Notes: generated by a model from the letters alone, not told the origin. Counted from the first letter of the stretch, positions 52,577 through 64,000 are shown. The stretch: 64,000 nucleotides of DNA from Metopolophium dirhodum (GCF_019925205.1 NC_083564.1:28248447-28312446), one strand, 5' to 3'. Numbers and translations: made by a program.

Positions 52577-55500
52577 CTATAACAAAAAAATCTTAATTAA
52601 GTAATATGAAAGATATTTAGTAAACAAATGCAGATTTAAATAATATGTAAAACTTATAAAACATAGGTGAAACCGATCTTTAACCTTACTTAAGGATTAT
52701 TAATTGTATATCAGTATACAATGTTTATAAAAATAATATATAATATTAGATATATAATATTATGAACGTAAATCCGTTTTATAAAACTTTAACGAGTAAT
52801 TATCAAATTCAATGTTCTACGTTCATACATGTCTAAATTGTATTTAAAAAAAGATATATTTTACTAAGGAATTTTTAATATTTTTGGACAAGTAATTTTA
52901 ATAAATTTTGAACGGAGCAATGTAAGTAAACTGTAAAGGTTTTACGATAATGGTTTTATTTTATTTGTTTGTCTATCCATCTGTGGGAGCTGTAAAAATT
53001 ATATTTTTCTGTATTCATTCTTTAATGCGAAAAATCTCAATACTTTAAAAACGGCCATAACTATGATAAAAATGGGAGTATTTATGCAACACTTACCAGT
53101 TTTTGACAATATAAATTTATGTATAAATTACATAAACAAATTATTTTGTATGTCTTAGAATTTACCAAAATCTAGGTACCTAAACATACTTTTACAGTTA
53201 CCTATTTTTATCATGACTTTATTTCAGTCTGTAAATTAATGTTTAAGTGTTAATAAACCTAGTTAACAACAGTTACATTTAGTTTTATTGTTAGTAATAA
53301 AATAAACAATTTTATAGAAAAATATAATCAAATTAATCTAAAAAGAAATAATATCATTTAGTACAGGGATGGCAAATATGATTTGGTCAATGTATCAATC
53401 CATGACACAATTCAAAACAAAATTTCAGATGTGACACTAATTATATTGTTAATAGATTATTTTTACAAAGTATAAATGAAAAATTAATGATAATAATGTA
53501 GAAAAAAATCAACTCTTATATTAATTGTTGGAAACATTTTACTTCATATTGCTCGAAAGATTTTTTATGTCTGGTTAATATGCTGTTGCTTGCAAGGTAT
53601 ACAAATATATTTAGACACATGCAAATCTTTTGGGTGCAATTGAAAATTTCTCCTGTGCCACTTATTTGTCATTCCTGATTTCGTGCATATTATTAGTTTA
53701 TAAAATGTTGATGATGCTTTAATACTATGGACTAAACAAGCGGAGAGTTAAGGTAGAATTCTTTATGTAGAGTTAAGGCCAGAAAATGTTTGTGTCAACA
53801 CAAATATATTTTTATTTTTTTTTTTTCATATAAGCTTGCTATAAGTTAATTTTACAATTTTAGCTAGTACATTTTAATATTTAATGATGTTAATAACTTA
53901 TGACATTTAATGCCTTTAAAGTGTACACTAAAGTACAAGACAATATTCAAACAACCAATAACCACACGCTATGTCACACCCACATGTGTTGTCTTCATCC
54001 TACATACATACGACATAGACAAAACAAGTTAACACAGTCTAAATAGAACTCGCTCAATTTTGGTTAGAATAAGAAAACCTATTACAAAATTAAAAGATGA
54101 CAATAATTTGTAGGGCAAGACGTTGAGTTTTATTATTTAAATTTAAATTTTGAAAAGTTAAAGGTATTTTAAAAATGTTGAAGTTTTTGCTATTTCTAAA
54201 CGATATAATGAACATAATGAATATAATATAATGGGTATAATGGAAAAACTCAACGACTTGCCCTAAGAAATATTGTCACAGTTCAATTTAATAATAAGTA
54301 TTTACTATTTTTACTCTAGAACCAAAATTGAGCGATATATACTGCATAAACGCGTTTTGTCTAAATTGTACGTGTAAGACAGAGACAACACATGCGAGTG
54401 TGATGTCCTCTCATTTCGTCATATTTCCTTACAAATTATAGTTAAAATGAATAACTATAATAAATTTTTTTAAAGCCGACGTTATTTATATCTAGCAATT
54501 TTATGGATCATAGTAAGAATGATCTTTAAATAAGTATATTATGTTAGTATTTTTCATTAGGTAAAGCAAAATTATAGAAGAACTCCCAAAAAGTTACAAA
54601 ACATACATGCTTAATAATGTACTCTTTAAAATGAGTTATTCAATTACTAAAATAAGCGAAATGCAATTTGTATAATACAAATAACTAATGCTGATGAAAT
54701 CCATGATGAAATATCCGCCTTTAAATCATGTGGCAATTTGGAAATTTTTTCTGTAAAAACATATATTGCAGAGCTGAGCAAGCATTGTGCAATAAGCAAC
54801 TATGATAAATAAATTTAAAACTGCCGTGCTCCATCACCGTTGTAAACATCTTGAGATTCTCACCAGTTTTGGTAGGTTCAACTAATGGTAGTTCAGTTGG
54901 TTTGGGTTTGTCTGTTTTTAATGGACTTTCAGATTCGGCATTATCTTCTATAGTACTACTTGGTTCATGTGCAGTAGACTTTTCTACATCATCTTGTGCG
55001 TTAGTCTTAACTGTAGAATCATTATCTTGTTCTTCAGGTGTTTTAGCTTTTTCATTGTCAGTCTGTGATGTTGGTGCTTCACGAACAATAATTATTGGTT
55101 TAAGTTATATTAGTTGGATAAGTCAAACACAACAAAAAAAATCTCACTCTAATTCAATCATTTCTGTTAAATAAAAATAAATGGGTTGAGAGGTAAAACA
55201 CTTACCTTTAACTTTAGGTTCCTCTTTTTTTTTTGGTTTCCAGGAAGTGAATTTTGTCATTAAATATCTCATCTAAAAAAATTATTTGTATAAATTGTTA
55301 AGCCAAGAATTAATAATTATAAATATATATTTTTATTATTATTATGCACCTCGCGTTCTATTGATGAATGTTTTATTGCAATTGTTTGAATTGTCAAAAC
55401 CGGATCAACAGACTTTGGAAGTTTTTCCTGTTCTTCTACTTGTTTATCTTTCCAACTCTACAAATAAAATAAAATTTTTTTTTGGTTGTAATTAACTGTG

Positions 55501-58500
55501 TATTCTGATTATTCTAAATTGTAAATATCAATATTCTTACCGTAATTTCGGAAATCAATTTGTCAAGTGTATCTATTTCTACTTGTGTAAATGGAGTATC
55601 ATCCAATGTGGTATTTTTTATTTTTTCCAAAAAAGAATTACTATTGTTCAATGCACTATTTAGTGCTTCCAATCTTGATGGTCTTTCTGCATGCTCAAAA
55701 GTTCTTTCCCAAACAGGTAATACTATTTTTTTTAAATCATCAAATTTAGAGTCTAAAACTTCAGCTTCAGCACCAAAACCATCATCTTCCAACCAATTTG
55801 ATATCTTAAATACATTTAAAATTTGATTTATATTACAACCTATTTTAACTAACTTAAGCGTTACAATATTTATTATTTAAGATTTTAAGCAATTAAAAAA
55901 AAAATTACCTCAGAACATTTATCTAAAATTGATCGAGTTTCAATGTCAGTAGCAGAACTAGAATAATCAGGTTGTTCTAATTTTTCACGTGTTTCAATAA
56001 TAGCCGTTTCTAAATTATTTAAAGAGGTTTCTTTGCGTGATTTTGCTAAATCTATTTCTTTAAGTCCTGTTATCCTAGAAAACAATAAAAGCTCAAATAA
56101 AGGAACAATTGTTCATGTATCTAAATATCATACTTATTAATTGAACTTTGCAAATCATCATCTTGAGCAGGAAGTACAAATAAGTATTCATGATTAACAT
56201 CAATAGTTTCTTTAACTGTTACAACTTTTAAATTCTTCTTAGAATCAGAAATTGGAATTGAATCATTTAATTTAACTTGTTCAGTACTGTTTGTTTGATC
56301 AAAAGTATCAGTATTATTTGTTGTATTATTAGAAGCTTGGGAAATAGGATCTTCTTCTGGAGCTTCATGAACTGGTTTTTCTTCTTTTAATACTTCTTCA
56401 GGACCTTTTAAATATAAATATTTATTATTTTAACGTTAATTTTATATTTTAAGTATTTTGTTAATTGTAACTACTTATTACCTTTAAACAAATTGCTAAT
56501 AGTATTTCCAATCTTTGATAAAGTAGATTCTTCTTCTGTATCAGCTGTAACAGTTTTTTCGACTAACAACTCAACATTTTGTAAAACTAATAATCCACTA
56601 TCATCCATTGCAAAGTGTGCTTTTATTCCTTTGGTATCAGCACCTTCCTGACCTTGATATTTGGAATAGGCATCTCGTACACCGTTTAATTTAATATTAC
56701 TTAATGACAAAGAACCTAAACATTTAATTTCATTTTCATCTAAATGGCTGAGTTCTGCATAACCCACAGTGAAATCAAAATCTTGTTGATGCTTATTAAA
56801 TGTTATTATTTTGCGTTGTGGATATGGATTCATGTGACCAAACAAAATGCGCTTGACTTGTTTTGCTGGTTTATTCTCATCTATAACCTCTTTATCAAAT
56901 GTAACCTAAAAATAATATAGTTCATTAAGTACTTATTTAGGTCAACACAATAAAAAATTATAAACAAAATAACTAACCTGTATAGGGAATAATGTAGCAT
57001 CCTTAGTAATAAATGCTTTTACTTTAAATCCATTACTAAGATCTGCTGCTTTATATGCAGCTCCTAAAGCAGAAGCTTCATCAGTATTCAAGGACCGACC
57101 AAGCGGTTGATTACTCTTTAAATCTTTAACCAAACGGTCTTGAACTCGAGGAACTCTAGTACCAGCACCAGATAACATAACCTAAAATATTATTAAATAA
57201 TTTAATAAAATAATTATTTCTTTGAAAATAAAATAAAATATACTTGTTCAATCAATTCGATAGTCAGTCCAGATGCTTCTAAAGCTCTTTTAGCTGGAAG
57301 CACAACTTTATCAAATAAATCTTTACACAATTCTTCTAATTCTTCCCTGGTAACTTTGATACGCATATCTTTTTCATCAATTAAGCCTTCTATCTGAAAT
57401 TAAATATTAACTTTAGTGCTTAGCGAGGAAAGTATTATGTATTGTTCAGTGTATCATCACATTTTGGATCATAAAATATGTTTTAGTCTTGCATCATTGT
57501 GAGTGCTTTTTGATTAAAAATTTGATTATATTAGTACTTAATAATTGGGGGCAGTGACGCGGAATATTTTTAAATCACTGGGGTAAACTTTTTTTTGGGG
57601 TACCTACCAAGTTCAAATATTGACAAAATACGTAAAAATGATGAAAATTTCCAAATTATTTTGAGTTAGAAATTCATAAAAAATTTTCTTTTTAAATCTA
57701 AGATTTGAAAATGTAATGCAAGATTCCTCATAAATTTGTCTACCTTTATCAAAAAAAAAAATGCCTACAAGAAAGTCAAATTAAATTTTTTTGTACGTTT
57801 TGAAATTCATATTTTTACAACATTTGATATTCACTCGATTTCTCATGTAACGATTTCCTTATTTTGTTGTAATTAAAATACAAATGACTGTAGATACTTG
57901 AAAATTTCACTGAATGTTTATATTAGCATTTTATATACACGAAGAAAATAATTTGACTTTTTTTGAGCTGTTTACGGACATTGTCAGTTTTCAATTTTTT
58001 TAGTATATTTTTCTATAAATATCAATCAAATTTTATTTGATGGGTAAAAAAGCGTCAAAATGTAATGCAAGGCTCCTAATATATATTGTTACATTAGCAG
58101 TTGAAAAATATTAAAAATACAAGCTCAATTTTTTTTTATAAGCATTTAAATTTCAAATTTCGACAAAATTAAATAATTATTTTGTCGTTAAAAATTTATA
58201 AAATGTTCAACTTTTATAGTTAAGGATTGAAAATTTAAAACAAGTTCCATGAAATAGGTTATATATAAATTACTTTGTTCATAATAATATCATCAAATAT
58301 ACTTAGTAATATCATACTCTGTCTGACCGTCTTCGCTTAGAATCGTTTTTCTCATAGAATGATATTGAATCATCGAATTCAAACTTAACACCATAACATT
58401 AAATTGACCCACTTGTAACCTACTGTACATCAGAGCGACACCCACTTTCCCAACTTTTTAGGTATACTGTTATATTTATATTTAATACACACAATGACAT

Positions 58501-61500
58501 TTTTAATTACAAATTTTTCGGCAAATATTAATTTAATCTACTGTAGTACTAATTCCTAATAGTAAAATAAATTACTTTAATTACAATAACATCATCAAAT
58601 ATATTTAGTAATATTATAGGCTGACTATCTCCACTCTCAATTGTTTTTTGTATATAATGATTTTATATCATAAATATCAAATTTAACACATCCATTACAG
58701 TGACTCTCTAGACACCTTATGTACAGTATAACCTACAGAGCGTACTTGCCCGCTTTTTTTCTTTAAAAATATTCTTTTGATATGGTCTAAAGTCGATACA
58801 AAACATATAACTTATAAGTATTTAAAAGTCAGATGAGCTGAGGCCTGAGTGATCAATACTACTCGCGAAATGTTGTTCCGCTATTACTCATCTAAGTTTT
58901 AAATACTTAAAACTCTTAAGAGGACACCACACCCGCATGTGTTGTTTCCATCTTACAAACACATGGCATGCCAATTTGTACTCAGAAATTCAAGTTTTAT
59001 GCCGTAAGCTTAAAAATAAGAGAGAATTGACCTATTAAAAAACTTGATTGTAAGAACATTGTCTGTGTTTTGTTGGAAGTTTTTTTACGATAAATCAGTT
59101 TGTAATTGAGTTATAGCGAGTATAATAAATGTAAATTATAAATGCTTATAACTCACTTAAAAACTGAATTATCGTAAAAAAAACTTCCGACAAAACACTG
59201 ATAATGTTCTTACCATCAAATTTCATAATAGGTAAGTTCACTCTCATTTTTAAGCTAACAGCATAAAACTTGAATTTCTAAGCATAAATTTGACATGTTA
59301 CGTGTTTGTAAGACGGAGACAACACATGCGGGTGTGGTGTCTTCTTAAACTACTAGTCCTAAATTCAATAATTATGTATTAAAATATTTTGTTTTGGAAA
59401 ATGAAATTTAAATCTAAAATTTTGTTTTTTTAACTAATAGAAACCATGTAAAATAACTTAATTATAAATTAAGAACTTAATAATTAAAATAATATTTTAT
59501 TACTTGGGCAAAATGTTCAGTGTTAGCACTCAGTACATTCTTTAATCGTCCAGCTTCTTTGAATAATTTTGCCATTGATCGAGTATTTTTAGTAACATCA
59601 TTGGGTGTTAGTTTTAGATTATTAAATTTGGCTGCTAAGTAATCTCTTAGTCGTAGTTGCATTTCCAAACCACCCAAATTACGTTCATAGCTACAAGATA
59701 AAATATTGACATTTATTAAATCACATTTTTAGGACAATAAATCTTTCAAATTCATATTAACAAAGATTAAAATGTAGATACAAACCCTACTCCTAGTACA
59801 GCAAGATGAGGTTGAAGTTCAGGAGCTATTCTATCCTTAGATTTTATCAGCTGATAGGATACAACTGAAACCTGAGTACCATATGCTCCCATATCGTAAA
59901 ACATCATATACATCGGAGATGTTTCGTTAAAACTTTTTGTACGAAATATACCATAATTCAATGCAGCTAAAAATTAATAATATGAAAAACGATTTATTTT
60001 TTAATTTTTAATTTTAAATTTAACATACAACTTTAAATTTCTAGGTCTTATTATTTTTGTTGCATTTTATTTTTTAAATTCTTTTTTTTATACATTTAAC
60101 TAACTTAAACCTATAACTTTAACCAAAAATATCAATAAGTACGAGTATTACCGGCTAAACACTTATGAATTTATTTTCTATCAATTTTTAATTAATTATT
60201 TTAGTTGATTATCGAGTAAATTTAATGTATAAGAGATTAGAATAAAATGTTTGACAGGGAGTTAAATAGTGCTTATTCCAGATTAAAGAAGTTAAAAACC
60301 ATCAGTTATGCATATAACACATTTTTTTAAATTCTTTAAAATTTATATTCATTTATACCAAAATTATTTTTTTTTTTTAAATGTTAGTGCATTTTTTTTA
60401 AATTTTTAGGACAAACAAGTATTTTTTGTAGGGTATTTTTCTGGTATTTTTGTGCATTAAAATCCCAGCCCTAGTTTTAAATTATTAATCATATATTCAT
60501 AATATTTACAATATCCTAAATAGTAAATTTCGATAAAATTTTCAATTGCAGATTAAAGCTAACAAAAAATATAAAAAGTACGTAATATGAAGATTATTTT
60601 TAAAAATAAAAAGTATAATACATTAATACATAACATTGAGTAATAAAAATAATGACTCTAAGGTCATTTTAAATTCAGATAAGAGGGTATATTTATTTAA
60701 TGATAACGTTTAACACAACTTTTAGACATGCAAATATTATAAAAAATATACTTTCAAACACAAACCCAATATTTATCCTGAACCTTATTTACTAACCAAT
60801 TTTCTTAATCTTCTAGTCTGATGTACCATAGGTATAACCTACTTAGTCACAATAATTAAAATGTTGTTAATAAGGAAATTCAACAAATCAGGTCATTCAG
60901 AAATCAGAATATACTGGGTGATTATTTTATCATTGAACACTCATTATTTCAAAAAGTATGAATGTGTAAAAAAAAAATACTTTATTTCTAGTCTTTAAAA
61001 ACAAATTTAAAAAAAAAACTAGTTTTTTTAAAATATTTTTATTCCAAACATTTTGGAAGTTTTTTATCATCTTAAATTTGGTTGTTATGTATCAAAATAA
61101 TAAAAAAAATATTCTGCTTTCAAAGATGAAATTAAAACTGTGTTGTAATTCAAAAAAGTAAAAAACTTTAAAAAAGAATTATAAGGATAAAAATATTTAA
61201 AAATATAATTTTTTAATAAACACGTTATTTTGTAACGACTTAGAAGCATGTAAACAATATATTTTCAAAAACATTAACACTTTTTGAATAATGAGTGTGC
61301 CATATTATATGAATCACCCAGGATTAGTATTGAAAAATGGAACTCTGGTTAAATTTAAGTATAGAATACTAGTAGTATTTTGTATATTATGCAGAAATTA
61401 TCAAATTGATAAAATAGTTTTATATTTTTTAGTTCAAATTAAAACATTACTGTAAATAATTGTAATATTCTTAACATAAATTTCAAATTTATCTACCTAG

Positions 61501-62397
61501 CTAAATTAGCTAAATACCTTGCCGTATTTTTATACATATCATTAAATATTGAAAATGTTTGTACTTTATATTAGTTATATAAAATATGTAATAAATATTG
61601 TTTTTATTTATGAAAATAAGGAATATAATTTGGTATATGTCTATAATTTTTTACCTGCAGTATAACTGTTAATTAGTTGTAATACTTTAATTCCAGCAAT
61701 TTCTGCTGCTTTTAGCATTGCAGTTCGTTCAGCTTGACCAAAATAACCAGGAACAGAAATTACTGCTTCATTTATAGCTTGTCCAGCACTATCTTGTGCG
61801 AATTCTCTTGCTTTTTCCAACATCATCGCCACAAGTTCTTCGGGTGAAAAATAATCATCTCTACAAATATAAATTAATATAATAATATAGCTTATATAGT
61901 TGGATAATTCTATAATTTATACATACGATTCACCATGCTTGAAAAGTACTGTATTTCTTTTTGGATCAGGAATAATGTCATAATAGGGAAAACGTTTTTT
62001 ATAAAGATCTACAATTGGATTATCTATTTTCTTTCCTAATAAGTCAAGAAAATAAATGTAACAGTTGGATGGGAATCGAACGCCAACTGTAAGTGCATCT
62101 TCTCCAAATGTACGTTCACCATTGCGGAATGCTATAGCAGTCGGAGTTTTCCTTTTAGATTCTTTATTAAGAGCTATTTCCATTGGCACACCGGGCTATA
62201 CAACGTTTAAGCACATTAAAATATATTTCTACATAATCAATTTATTATGTAATACTTACTGAAACTATTGCTACTTTCATCCATTCTGAACCAATATCGA
62301 CACTCATTACAGCTAAACCGTGTACATTGGCAAAATGTAAACTCAAAACCAAGAACATTGTCAGTGCTGTGACACATTTCCAGAATGGGATACCCAT
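52542..62397 (-). CDS. HYOU1: Hypoxia up-regulated protein 1 / GRP170, large ER Hsp70-like chaperone
   Basis: Fifteen coding exons on the minus strand: 62260-62397, 61927-62195, 61655-61860, 59786-59966, 59504-59690, 57244-57393, 56978-57181, 56482-56905, 56134-56404, 55909-56074, 55541-55804, 55350-55457, 55206-55272, 54864-55076, 52542-52576. All junctions agree in phase, giving 960 aa. A signal peptide (to about residue 27) precedes the Hsp70-like ATPase domain: LAVMSVDIGSEWMKVAIVS, phosphate-2 FYDMGAYGTQVS (Asp about 229) and adenosine motif VMLSGAGTRVPRVQ (about 378-391). The beta-sandwich (NPYPQRKIITFN, KGIKAHF) follows, then an acidic Asn/Thr-rich insert (about 590-650) and the alpha-helical domain (LEDDGFGAEAEVLDSKFDDL). 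The C-terminus is HTEL. In the ER lumen it acts as nucleotide exchange factor for BiP and as a holdase. Exons 14 and 15 are less certain than the rest. Confidence 0.95.
53971..54406. mobile_element. Foldback (long inverted-repeat) MITE, copy 1, in HYOU1 intron 14
   Basis: The left arm starts ATGTCACACCCACATGTGTT. The reverse complement of the right end reads ACATCACACTCGCATGTGTT, and matches continue inward through 'gctcaattttggtt' and 'agggcaagacgttgagtttt'. Each arm is about 200 bp around a short AT-rich centre. No coding capacity. Confidence 0.75.
57545..58345 (-). repeat. Dispersed repeat copy in HYOU1 intron 5
   Basis: On the minus strand the block starts near 58,345 with 'gattctaagcgaagacggtc' and 'agacagagtatgat'. 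It includes the tract shared with 33.05-33.34 kb and runs to a G-rich transposon-like end near 57,545-57,600. It is one member of a family whose 'ctgagcggag' head is also seen near 2,002 and 5,519. Confidence 0.55.
58275..58770. repeat. Two diverged direct copies of a ~185-bp repeat
   Basis: Copy A (about 58,280-58,465) and copy B (about 58,580-58,765) share in the same order 'atcatcaaatatacttagtaat', a 'ctcttag/ctcaattgtttt' block, 'gaatgatattgaatcat/taatgattttatatcat', 'accc/cc-gtaacctac...cagagcg' and a final 'cttgcccgcttttt'-like end. Divergence is substantial, so the duplication is old. Confidence 0.5.
58816..58908. repeat. Short hairpin element, 22-bp arms
   Basis: The left arm (58,816-58,837) and right arm (58,887-58,908) are inverted copies differing at about two positions, around a 49-bp loop. 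It lies directly beside the second foldback MITE. Confidence 0.75.
58918..59346. mobile_element. Foldback (long inverted-repeat) MITE, copy 2, in HYOU1 intron 5
   Basis: The left end AAGAGGACACCACACCCGCA and the reverse complement of the right end AAGAAGACACCACACCCGCA continue as matching arms through 'catgtgttgt..ccatcttacaaacac', 'attcaagttttatg' and 'cttac..acattgtc/gtgttttgt.ggaagtttttttacgata'. Arms of about 200 bp make nearly the whole element palindromic. There is no coding capacity. Confidence 0.85.
60914..61321. mobile_element. MITE with CTGGGTGATT ends in HYOU1 intron 3
   Basis: The left terminus CTGGGTGATTATTTTATCAT and the reverse-complemented right terminus CTGGGTGATTCATATAATAT are followed on both sides by 'cactcattatt(t)caaaaagt'. 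The arms are about 50 bp and the element is 408 bp and non-coding. It is unrelated in sequence to the ACCCGCATGTGTTG foldback family. Confidence 0.75.
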
Positions 62398-63598
62398 TTT
62401 GAAGATTGTCAAGAGTAAAAACTTACCTAAATAAAATTGATATTAGTGAAATAACTATTTGTCTAAATAAAATAAAAAATTATAAAATGTAAAGTTGTAA
62501 AAATATAACGTTTACTTACGTAACTAACAAGTATACTATTCGCCCCTTACACTATATTTTAGGAATAATCGTATTTGATTTACAACGAAAATAGGAAAAA
62601 TCCACCGGGTAAAGTGGAAACTATCATGTCTGGTATTGATAATATTATCAATGTAGAATTTTCACAATAATATTTAAATCCAAATAATTTAAGTACAGTA
62701 AAGATCAATTAAATGTATTACAGACAATTTGTTTAAATACCCTAACAACTGTAACGTATAAGTCAGGCATACGGCTAAAGATTACGTATGCTAAGTTAAA
62801 TTAAATATAACAAGTTAAGACGTAACATAATCGTAACTCAACACATATTAGTTATACATAAGTACAAAAAAAAAACCAACAAAATCGCCGATTTGGCGGC
62901 TTCTGATTGGTCGACTGTCTTGACACGTATCTGCCAATTTTCCTAAAGTTTATATTACTCAAATATCCATTTTGTACCCGTTCATTGATAAGAATGTTTT
63001 TAAAATGTGGATATGTTTTTTTTATACTTAATTTAACTTTGATTGATCGATCACGGTCACAGACAGATATGTATAATCCATAAACCTTAAAACTCATAAG
63101 TAAATATACAATAGAATTTATTTAGAACATAAAAATGGATAATTATATACTATATGATTAAGGTATATGGAGTATGGTCGTATGGACCTAAATAAACTCA
63201 CAAGTACAGATAACAATGGTACGAGCATAGGTGGATTGCCAATACAACTATTACACCTGGGGATCGAGTTAATATCGGTTATATATTTGCAGTGATAGTG
63301 GTATCAAAACGTTATCAGTTATCACTAATCAGTGGACCTCAAATTGTGTGGAAAATTTGAACTTTACTGTTAAAGTTAAAGTTGTTCATAATAATATAAT
63401 ATGAATATTAAAAGTATTTTTTATCTTTATAGTTAAAATAATTAAGTCTATTAGTAATAACTAGGGCTCGGAAGTTGATGACTTTATAAACATTAAAATA
63501 TGACACTAAAAAAATGCAAATATGACATAAAAATGACAACAAATATCCTTAAAAAATGAACTAAGAAATTACAAATATTTGTTTTAAATTTATAATCA
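62398..63598. other. HYOU1 5' UTR and upstream region
   Basis: A 93-nt GT-AG intron in the 5' UTR is likely at 62,427-62,519 (donor C|GTAAGT, acceptor TTTAG). Further upstream there is a CCAAT box and an ACGTG core (see separate entry). A repeat head ('ctagggctcggaagttgatg') begins near 63,462. No other gene is seen. Confidence 0.55.
62906..62929 (-). promoter_or_regulatory. HYOU1: CCAAT box beside a TACGTG core, HYOU1 upstream
   Basis: On the minus strand, TACGTGTC (62,922-62,929) is followed 11 bases later by ACCAATCAG (CCAAT at 62,906-62,910). CCAAT plus an ACGTG core is the type of combination used by stress-response promoters (ERSE, UPRE, hypoxia element). The spacing and order do not match the strict ERSE consensus. 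The position is about 510-530 bases above the ATG. Confidence 0.3.
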
Positions 63599-64000
63599 CA
63601 GGTTACCCCAACGACAAGCGGTTCTTTAATAACCTAACCAACAAACTTATAAGGAAACTCCAAAATCACAAAAATCAATCCTACGATAGTTACATTTCTG
63701 ACCTAAACTCAACAAATGGCTCGCTTTAGAAAGCAACCAAAAAAATCCTTAAACACATCGAACCCACTGCTCCACGACGTCGCTCCGATAACTCTACAAT
63801 CACTGACAACGTTTTTACCGAACGCCTTGCTACAATATTCAAATCAAATATTATCCAAACAACTACCAGTATTTATACCTGCTAAACCTACTACCCCAAA
63901 TGAAGTACTTTTCTATATAAAACATTTAAAAAAACGGTAAAGCACCTGGTCATGATTTCATAACTGCTCCACTTTTAAAACATCTACCACCCAAAACAAT
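63599..64000 (+). pseudogene. Jockey-type LINE reverse transcriptase fragment, decayed, runs off window
   Basis: The frame from about 63,599 reads KRFFNNLTNKLIRKLQNHKN then SYISDLNSTNGSL, stop, KATKKILKHI. This is the linker before the RT domain of Jockey-clade elements, where TGG (W) has become TAG at 63,727-63,729. A frame change follows, then NEVLFYIKHLKK and, after another shift, KAPGHDFITAPLLKHLPPK, the first RT block. At least one stop and two frame changes make this copy dead. Confidence 0.8.

Noticed and set aside
54700..54863. Unspliced C-terminal extension of HYOU1 exon 14
   Set aside because: It ends in non-conserved AT-rich sequence without an ER-retention motif; the GTGAGA donor and the in-phase HTEL exon at 52,542-52,576 are a better end. 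Retained-intron use is kept as a question in the findings.
54851..55826. Ser/Val-rich plus-strand frames (107 and 88 codons)
   Set aside because: Antisense shadows of HYOU1 exons 11-14.
60420..60485. hAT-like terminus ('ctagggctgggattttaatg' on the minus strand)
   Set aside because: Resembles a hAT-type end and the repeat head at 63,462, but no partner terminus or target duplication was found, so it is not annotated as an element.

Overview
This is a eukaryotic, very AT-rich (roughly 70-75% by eye) insect chromosome segment. The protein content (cuticle-type secreted proteins, a Nopp140 with an alternative RGG end, a DHHC enzyme close to Drosophila approximated), small GT-AG introns, abundant 'taggtacctacct' microsatellites and many short inverted-repeat elements all fit a hemipteran, most likely an aphid. 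That assignment is inference from style and content, not from a database match. Because genes are split into exons, each gene model below was assembled by hand from splice signals and reading-frame phase.

Layout. 1-1.0 kb: 3' end of a Jockey-type LINE. 1-7.7 kb: no gene seen. 7.75-14.2 kb (minus): a 625-residue secreted repeat protein of cuticle or silk type, with a 7-codon first exon and a 4.6 kb intron. 14.2-14.9 kb: CpG-rich promoter-like zone. 15-26 kb: no gene seen, scattered repeats. 26.4-27.2 kb (minus): a 127-residue Ala/Pro/Tyr-rich cuticular-type protein with a readable TATA promoter. 32.2-32.8 kb: an isolated GC/CpG-rich island of unknown nature. 34.3-36.2 kb (minus): protein-L-isoaspartate O-methyltransferase, 228 aa in five exons. 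38.36-44.0 kb (plus): Nopp140/NOLC1 with two alternative C-termini. 46.2-50.5 kb (plus): DHHC palmitoyltransferase of the ZDHHC9/14/18 (approximated) group, with two possible C-terminal ends. 52.5-62.4 kb (minus): HYOU1/GRP170, the large ER Hsp70-like chaperone, 960 aa in 15 coding exons, ending in an HTEL retention signal on a 35-nt last exon. 63.6-64.0 kb: a decayed Jockey reverse transcriptase running off the edge.

The genes are not an operon or a pathway. They are unrelated housekeeping and structural genes: protein repair (Pcmt), nucleolar RNP assembly (Nopp140), palmitoylation (app), ER folding (HYOU1) and cuticle. Pcmt and Nopp140 are divergent, Nopp140 and app are tandem, app and HYOU1 are convergent.

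The most interesting points are the Nopp140 stop-containing cassette exon that swaps an SRP40 tail for an RGG tail, the hidden HTEL exon of HYOU1, the alternative app C-terminus, the unexplained GC island at 32.2-32.8 kb, and several families of foldback/MITE elements sitting in introns. I see no CRISPR array, no bacterial-type operon, and no convincing tRNA or rRNA gene.
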